Source: an uncultured Campylobacter sp.
GTDB lineage: Bacteria > Campylobacterota > Campylobacteria > Campylobacterales > Campylobacteraceae
Reading direction: 5' to 3'
Length of the DNA: 32,300 nucleotides
Assembly (NCBI RefSeq): GCF_937997535.1
Contig: NZ_CALKTT010000089.1
Location: 1 to 32,300 of the forward strand
Positions 29,192-32,300 of this stretch are shown here, piece after piece. The translations under genes were made by a program, and so were the position numbers. Under the pieces are notes generated by a model, which worked only from the letters and a program-made list of their open reading frames with translations, searched no databases and was not told the DNA's origin. The stretch's first letter is position 1; every line of letters begins with the position of its first letter.

Positions 29192-30494
29192 TTTGACCCT
29201 TTAAAGTTTTGTATATCTGCTCTTCGTTTATTAAATTTGAGTTGAATTTTACGACTAAATTTTTATCGGTTTCGTAAATTTCGATCACGCCGTTTTGATC
29301 TTTAAGCGCGGCAAAATCGTCGTCAGTGCCCTTTTGGAAGTATAAATTTTTAAAAATTTTAGGATCGGTAAGGCTTAAAAGCAAAATGAACCAAACGCAA
29401 CCAAGCGCCGCAACCGCGATACCTAGGGCAAAAACGCCGATTTTACCGAAAAGTATGCCGCCGCAAAGTCCGCCGACGAAGCTACCGAAAAATCCGAACG
29501 AATTAAAAATCCCGAGTGCGGCGCCCTTTTGGCCAGCTTTGGCAAATTTCGACGCGAGGCTTTGCATGATGGGTTCGTGTACGTTAAACCCGACGAAAAA
29601 TATCATCACGCCCACGATAAATATGCCCGCGGAATGCGCGAGCGCAAAGATCAGATAGGAAAGCACGAAAAAGCAGATTCCAAGGAGCAAAAGCTGCTTC
29701 GCAAGCGCCTTTTTTTCGCCGAGCGCGCCGCTAGCGCCCATCGAGGCAAAGCCGAAAACCGCCGCGAGCGCGTAAACCTTGATGAGGTCGTTTTTGCTAA
29801 GGCCCAGCTTCTGCACGAGCAAAATAGGAATGAGTAAAAACGCCGTCGTCATGAAGGCCTTTTGGAAAAAATTCGTTAAATTCATCAGCATCAAATTTTT
29901 ATCTTTTAGCAGCAGAGGAAGCGGTATTTTTTGTTTGAAAGAGCGGATCTGCGGCTCTTTAGGAATGACTAAGAATAAAAGCAGCAGACACAAAAACGTA
30001 AGCGCCGAGCTGAGATGAAAGAGGCTCGCAAGGCCGTATTTTGCGCTAAGATAGGGGCTTAAAATCATCGCTGCACCGAAGCTCACGCCTATCATCGCGC
30101 CCATTATCGCCATCGCCTTGCCGCGCTCCTCTTCAGTGGTAAAATCGCTTATCAGTGCCGTTGCGACCGCACCGACCGCACCGCAGCCCTGCAAAAATCG
30201 CCCGAAGATCATCGCGTGGATCTCCTCGCTAAATGCACAGACCGAGGAGCCGATGATGAATACGCAAAGCCCGATCGCAAGGGTGTTTTTGCGCCCGATC
30301 TTATCGCTTAGCACTCCAAACGGGGTTTGCAGAATCATCTGCGTAATGGCGTAAATTCCAAAGAGCAGGCCGATAAGATCTTCGTTGGCACCGCGCAGGC
30401 TAAGGGCGTAGAGGCTGAGTACCGGCAGCAGTATAAACAGCCCAAAAAATCTGGTAGCGATTATAAAACTAAGCGGCAGGACGCTTTTTAGCAT
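29181..30494 (-). CDS. MFS transporter (YajR-like) with C-terminal domain
   Basis: The protein has 437 residues from the ATG at 30494, which is preceded by AAGG. An upstream TTG in the same frame (30539) is rejected because the promoter TATAAT at 30529-30534 lies inside that extension. Twelve membrane segments are followed by a soluble end of about 60 residues (DDFAALKDQNGVIEIYET, then DKNLVVKFNSNLINEEQIY), which resembles the YAM domain of E. coli YajR. Motif A, GVLSDKIGRK, lies in the loop after the second segment. It should be a drug or metabolite exporter driven by protons; the substrate is unknown. It overlaps moeA. Confidence 0.88.
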   Translation of the reverse strand: MLKSVLPLSFIIATRFFGLFILLPVLSLYALSLRGANEDLIGLLFGIYAITQMILQTPFGVLSDKIGRKNTLAIGLCVFIIGSSVCAFSEEIHAMIFGRFLQGCGAVGAVATALISDFTTEEERGKAMAIMGAMIGVSFGAAMILSPYLSAKYGLASLFHLSSALTFLCLLLLFLVIPKEPQIRSFKQKIPLPLLLKDKNLMLMNLTNFFQKAFMTTAFLLIPILLVQKLGLSKNDLIKVYALAAVFGFASMGASGALGEKKALAKQLLLLGICFFVLSYLIFALAHSAGIFIVGVMIFFVGFNVHEPIMQSLASKFAKAGQKGAALGIFNSFGFFGSFVGGLCGGILFGKIGVFALGIAVAALGCVWFILLLSLTDPKIFKNLYFQKGTDDDFAALKDQNGVIEIYETDKNLVVKFNSNLINEEQIYKTLKGQNGI

Positions 30495-30528
30495 TGTTGT
30501 GAACCTTAAAAGTATAAAATTTCTGGCG

Positions 30529-30534
30529 ATTATA
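30529..30534 (-). promoter_or_regulatory. -10 box (TATAAT) of the MFS-moeA unit
   Basis: Consensus TATAAT on the minus strand, 35 bases before the chosen start. On the plus strand GGGTAAAAT, with its -10 at 30568-30573, may serve rdgB. Confidence 0.65.
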
Positions 30535-30598
30535 GCCAAAAATCGTAATGAATTCTTTGATTTTGGGTAAAATGGCGCATTAAATTTAAGGAGAGCGG

Positions 30599-31228
30599 AT
30601 GAAAATTTTACTTGCGACGAGCAACGCGGATAAAGTAAAAGAGATAAAAGAATTCTTCGCAGAATATGAAATTTACGCGCTCGGCGAGGTGCTGGATCCT
30701 TTTGAGATCGACGAGTGCGGCACGAGCTTCAAACAAAACGCGCTTATCAAAGTTCGCGCAGTGCATGAGGCACTAAAAAGTAAAAATTTACAGAGCGAAT
30801 TTTTTGTGTTAAGCGACGATAGCGGTATCTGCGTGGATGCGCTAGGCGGGGCCCCGGGAATATTTTCGGCGCGCTTTAGCGGTCCGGGCGCAACGGATGC
30901 GAGCAATCGCGAGAAATTAGCAAGCGAGCTGAGAGCTTTAAATTTAGATTCCTCATCCGCGCATTACACGGCGGCGATCGCGCTAAAATGCGCTCTGGGC
31001 GAGTTTTGCACGCACGGCTTTATGTATGGCACGGCGATAACGCAGCAGCGGGGGCAAAACGGATTCGGATACGATTTTATGTTTATTCCGCGCGGATTTG
31101 ACCGCACTATCGGGGAGCTGCCCGCTGCGGTGAAATTTAAAATTTCGCATCGCACGAAGGGGCTGGCGCTGATGCAAATTTTATTGAAAAATTTAGAAAA
31201 ACAGATGAGATTTGTTAAATTTCATTAA
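30599..31228 (+). CDS. rdgB: XTP/dITP diphosphatase (non-canonical purine NTP pyrophosphatase)
   Basis: The protein has 209 residues and hydrolyses dITP, ITP and XTP to monophosphates, keeping deaminated purines out of DNA and RNA. Motifs: ATSNADK (6-12), LSDDSGI (71-77, metal-binding acids D73 and D74), PGIFSARFSG (86-95), QNGFGYDFMF (153-162) and SHRTKG (183-188). AAGGAGAGCGG precedes the ATG. It is divergent from the MFS transporter gene; the hypoxanthine-type glycosylase encoded 3 kb away acts on the same kind of damage, though they are not in one operon. Confidence 0.95.
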   Translation: MKILLATSNADKVKEIKEFFAEYEIYALGEVLDPFEIDECGTSFKQNALIKVRAVHEALKSKNLQSEFFVLSDDSGICVDALGGAPGIFSARFSGPGATDASNREKLASELRALNLDSSSAHYTAAIALKCALGEFCTHGFMYGTAITQQRGQNGFGYDFMFIPRGFDRTIGELPAAVKFKISHRTKGLALMQILLKNLEKQMRFVKFH

Positions 31229-31267
31229 ATTTAAAGCCGCAAAAAGCGGAATTTAAGAAAAAATATA

Positions 31268-31273
31268 TATAAT
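31268..31273 (+). promoter_or_regulatory. -10 box (TATAAT) of the tRNA cluster
   Basis: Consensus TATAAT 30 bases before the first tRNA gene; the six tRNAs are close enough to be one transcript. Confidence 0.7.
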
Positions 31274-31302
31274 ACGCTTTTCATTCAATCCACGAAAATC
31301 TT

Positions 31303-31379
<77 letters not shown>

Positions 31380-31384
31380 TTGTG

Positions 31385-31461
31385 GTGAGTTTAGCTCAGT
31401 AGGTTAGAGCATCAGATTGTGGTCCTGAGGGTCGTGGGTTCGATTCCCACAACTCACCCCA
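31385..31461 (+). tRNA. tRNA-His (anticodon GTG)
   Basis: Acceptor GTGAGTT pairs with AACTCAC. A G precedes it at 31384 and can pair with discriminator C73, as is usual for tRNA-His. The anticodon GTG sits in loop TTGTGGT. CCA is encoded. Confidence 0.95.
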
Positions 31462-31467
31462 CTTTAT

Positions 31468-31544
31468 GCGCTCGTAGCTCAATTGGATAGAGCAACAGAC
31501 TTCGGATCTGTAGGTTGAAGGTTCGACTCCTTTCGAGCGTACCA
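31468..31544 (+). tRNA. tRNA-Arg (anticodon TCG)
   Basis: Acceptor GCGCTCG pairs with CGAGCGT; the anticodon stem ACAGA/TCTGT encloses loop CTTCGGA; CCA is encoded. Confidence 0.94.
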
Positions 31545-31559
31545 CTGATTTGATATTTT

Positions 31560-31636
31560 GCGCTCATAGCTCAGTTGGATAGAGCAACGGCCTTCTAAGC
31601 CGTAGGCCAGAGGTTCGAATCCTCTTGGGCGTACCA
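31560..31636 (+). tRNA. tRNA-Arg (anticodon TCT)
   Basis: Acceptor GCGCTCA pairs with TGGGCGT through two G-U pairs; the anticodon stem ACGGC/GCCGT encloses loop CTTCTAA; CCA is encoded. It closely resembles the preceding tRNA-Arg, which suggests local duplication. Confidence 0.94.
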
Positions 31637-31685
31637 TATTAAGCTCATATTAAGAGCTTTTTGGCTAATATGCGCTTTCTTTTTT

Positions 31686-31770
31686 GCGGATGTGGTGAAA
31701 TTGGCAGACACACCAGACTTAGGATCTGGCGCCTCACGGCATGAAGGTTCAAGTCCTTTCATCCGCACCA
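31686..31770 (+). tRNA. tRNA-Leu (anticodon TAG)
   Basis: 85 bases with a long variable arm; acceptor GCGGATG pairs with CATCCGC; the anticodon stem CCAGA/TCTGG encloses loop CTTAGGA; CCA is encoded. Confidence 0.95.
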
Positions 31771-31784
31771 TCCATTCTACGCGT

Positions 31785-31859
31785 TCCGGATTAGCTCAGC
31801 GGTAGAGTAGGCGGCTGTTAACCGCTTGGTCGCTGGTTCGAATCCAGCATCCGGAGCCA
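31785..31859 (+). tRNA. tRNA-Asn (anticodon GTT)
   Basis: Acceptor TCCGGAT pairs with ATCCGGA; the anticodon GTT lies in loop TGTTAA; T arm GGTTCGAATCC; CCA is encoded. Confidence 0.95.
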
Positions 31860-32059
31860 TATATACTCAAAAATTCCTTTAGACCCCTGATTTTATCGAT
31901 GTTTAAAGAGCTTTAAGTTTTCTTAGTTTTATAAAAATTTGTTCCAGAAATTTTTTAATATTCTAATTTCTCGTTATGCTTTCTAAGCAATCTAGAATAC
32001 CTTTTATAAAATTTAAAATTCTCATTTTGTAAATAAATTTGATAAAATTTAGCTATTTA

Positions 32060-32073
32060 TTGATTATAATCAA
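32060..32073 (+). promoter_or_regulatory. Perfect FNR-type box upstream of hcp
   Basis: TTGATTATAATCAA is a perfect palindrome and matches the CRP/FNR-family consensus TTGAT-N4-ATCAA at every fixed position. A TAAAAT at 32096-32101 fits a -10 box; it would put the transcript start near 32108 and the box centre at -41.5, the standard place for activation. Confidence 0.8.
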
Positions 32074-32095
32074 TTTTTTTGCCTAAATAAAATCT

Positions 32096-32101
32096 TAAAA
32101 T
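32096..32101 (+). promoter_or_regulatory. Putative -10 box (TAAAAT) of hcp
   Basis: It lies 30 bases before the start codon and at the distance from the FNR-type box expected for a class II activated promoter. A second TAAAAT at 32088-32093 is an alternative. Confidence 0.5.
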
Positions 32102-32131
32102 TACCAACTAAATTTTTTATAAAGGATTTCT

Positions 32132-32300
32132 ATGAGCGACAATCTAGAGATGTTCTGTCATCAGTGCCAAATGAGCGCGCCCGAGGGCTGCGGCGCCAAA
32201 GGCCAAGACCGCGGTACCTGTGGCAAAAATTCCACATTAAGCCTGCTTCAAGACACTATGGTTTTCGGGCTTAAGGGCCTTAGCGCCTACCGCCACCACG
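32132..32300 (+). CDS. hcp: Hybrid cluster protein Hcp (hydroxylamine/NO reductase), partial
   Basis: The gene runs off the right edge; only the first 56 codons are seen. The product starts MSDNLEMFCHQCQMSAPEGC, with cysteines C9, C12, C20 and C30 (TCGK) forming the N-terminal Fe-S cluster site of hybrid cluster proteins, followed by NSTLSLLQDTMVFGLKGLSA in the family style. Hcp reduces nitric oxide or hydroxylamine and protects against nitrosative stress. AAAGGATTTCT precedes the ATG. A perfect FNR-type box upstream predicts control by oxygen or nitrosative stress. It fits the Hao module in the same window, though 21 kb apart. Confidence 0.88.
   Translation, partial: MSDNLEMFCHQCQMSAPEGCGAKGQDRGTCGKNSTLSLLQDTMVFGLKGLSAYRHH

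Noticed and set aside
30495..30539. Upstream TTG start for the MFS transporter
   Set aside because: A consensus TATAAT box lies within that extension and the ATG at 30494 has its own ribosome site and a standard membrane start.

Overview
The window looks like a piece of chromosome from a Campylobacter with unusually high GC for the genus (the C. gracilis / rectus / showae / curvus end of the genus; the species is inferred, not proven). The evidence is the set of periplasmic multihaem respiratory enzymes known from Campylobacterota (MccA-type sulfite reductase, epsilon-type Hao with HaoC), Campylobacter-like promoters that consist mostly of a TATAAT -10 box, and housekeeping genes (frr, secG, pyrE, rnhB, rdgB, moeA). 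No insertion sequence, prophage, CRISPR array or rRNA was seen.

Layout. 1-5416 (minus strand) is a respiratory sulfite reduction locus. An OmpR-type regulator and a membrane histidine kinase with a periplasmic CxxCH motif lead into the copper/octahaem sulfite reductase mccA, an FKBP isomerase mccB, and the start of the Fe-S protein mccC, which runs off the left edge. Just upstream, 5806-6411 encodes a membrane protein with a Met/His-rich tail that looks metal-binding. A tiny Cys-rich lipoprotein (6722-6940) and a long non-coding stretch follow. 8195-8611 is a small HEAT-like hypothetical. 8890-10858 (minus) is haoC-haoA, a nitrogen-oxide respiratory module with a clean terminator. 11059-12475 (plus) encodes the two subunits of a class I fumarase. 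12857-16460 holds a DUF3137-like protein, a strange membrane protein carrying Asn-Ser repeats, and a TerC exporter. 16964-20638 (minus) is housekeeping: secG, frr-pyrE, RDD protein, rnhB, and a Bax-inhibitor-1 protein. 20770-24415 (plus) is a tightly overlapping set: carbonic anhydrase, MscS channel, a previously unlisted 57-residue polyacidic protein, and a divergent superoxide dismutase. 25754-31228 holds a MORN-like repeat protein, a DNA glycosylase, an MFS transporter-moeA pair and rdgB. 31303-31859 is a run of six tRNA genes. The window ends in the first codons of hcp (hybrid cluster protein), preceded by a perfect FNR-type box.

How it works together. MccA and Hao/HaoC are periplasmic reductases fed from the quinol pool and form alternative anaerobic electron sinks (sulfite; nitrite/hydroxylamine). 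Hcp belongs to the same nitrosative/anaerobic physiology, and fumarase supplies fumarate for respiration. MoeA makes molybdenum cofactor for other respiratory enzymes.

A second theme is the non-coding DNA. Long gaps (about 1.25 and 1.34 kb, plus several of 300-500 bp) are packed with short AT words such as AAATTTTAAAATTT and GAATTCCGC set in GC-rich sequence. Some are arranged as degenerate tandem repeats or long palindromes. Related AATTC/AATTT words also sit inside two coding genes, where they encode Asn-Ser or Asn-Leu tracts. The most novel-looking items are the polyacidic protein coupled to a superoxide dismutase with altered second-sphere residues, the haem-motif sensor kinase of the mcc locus, and these repeat words.
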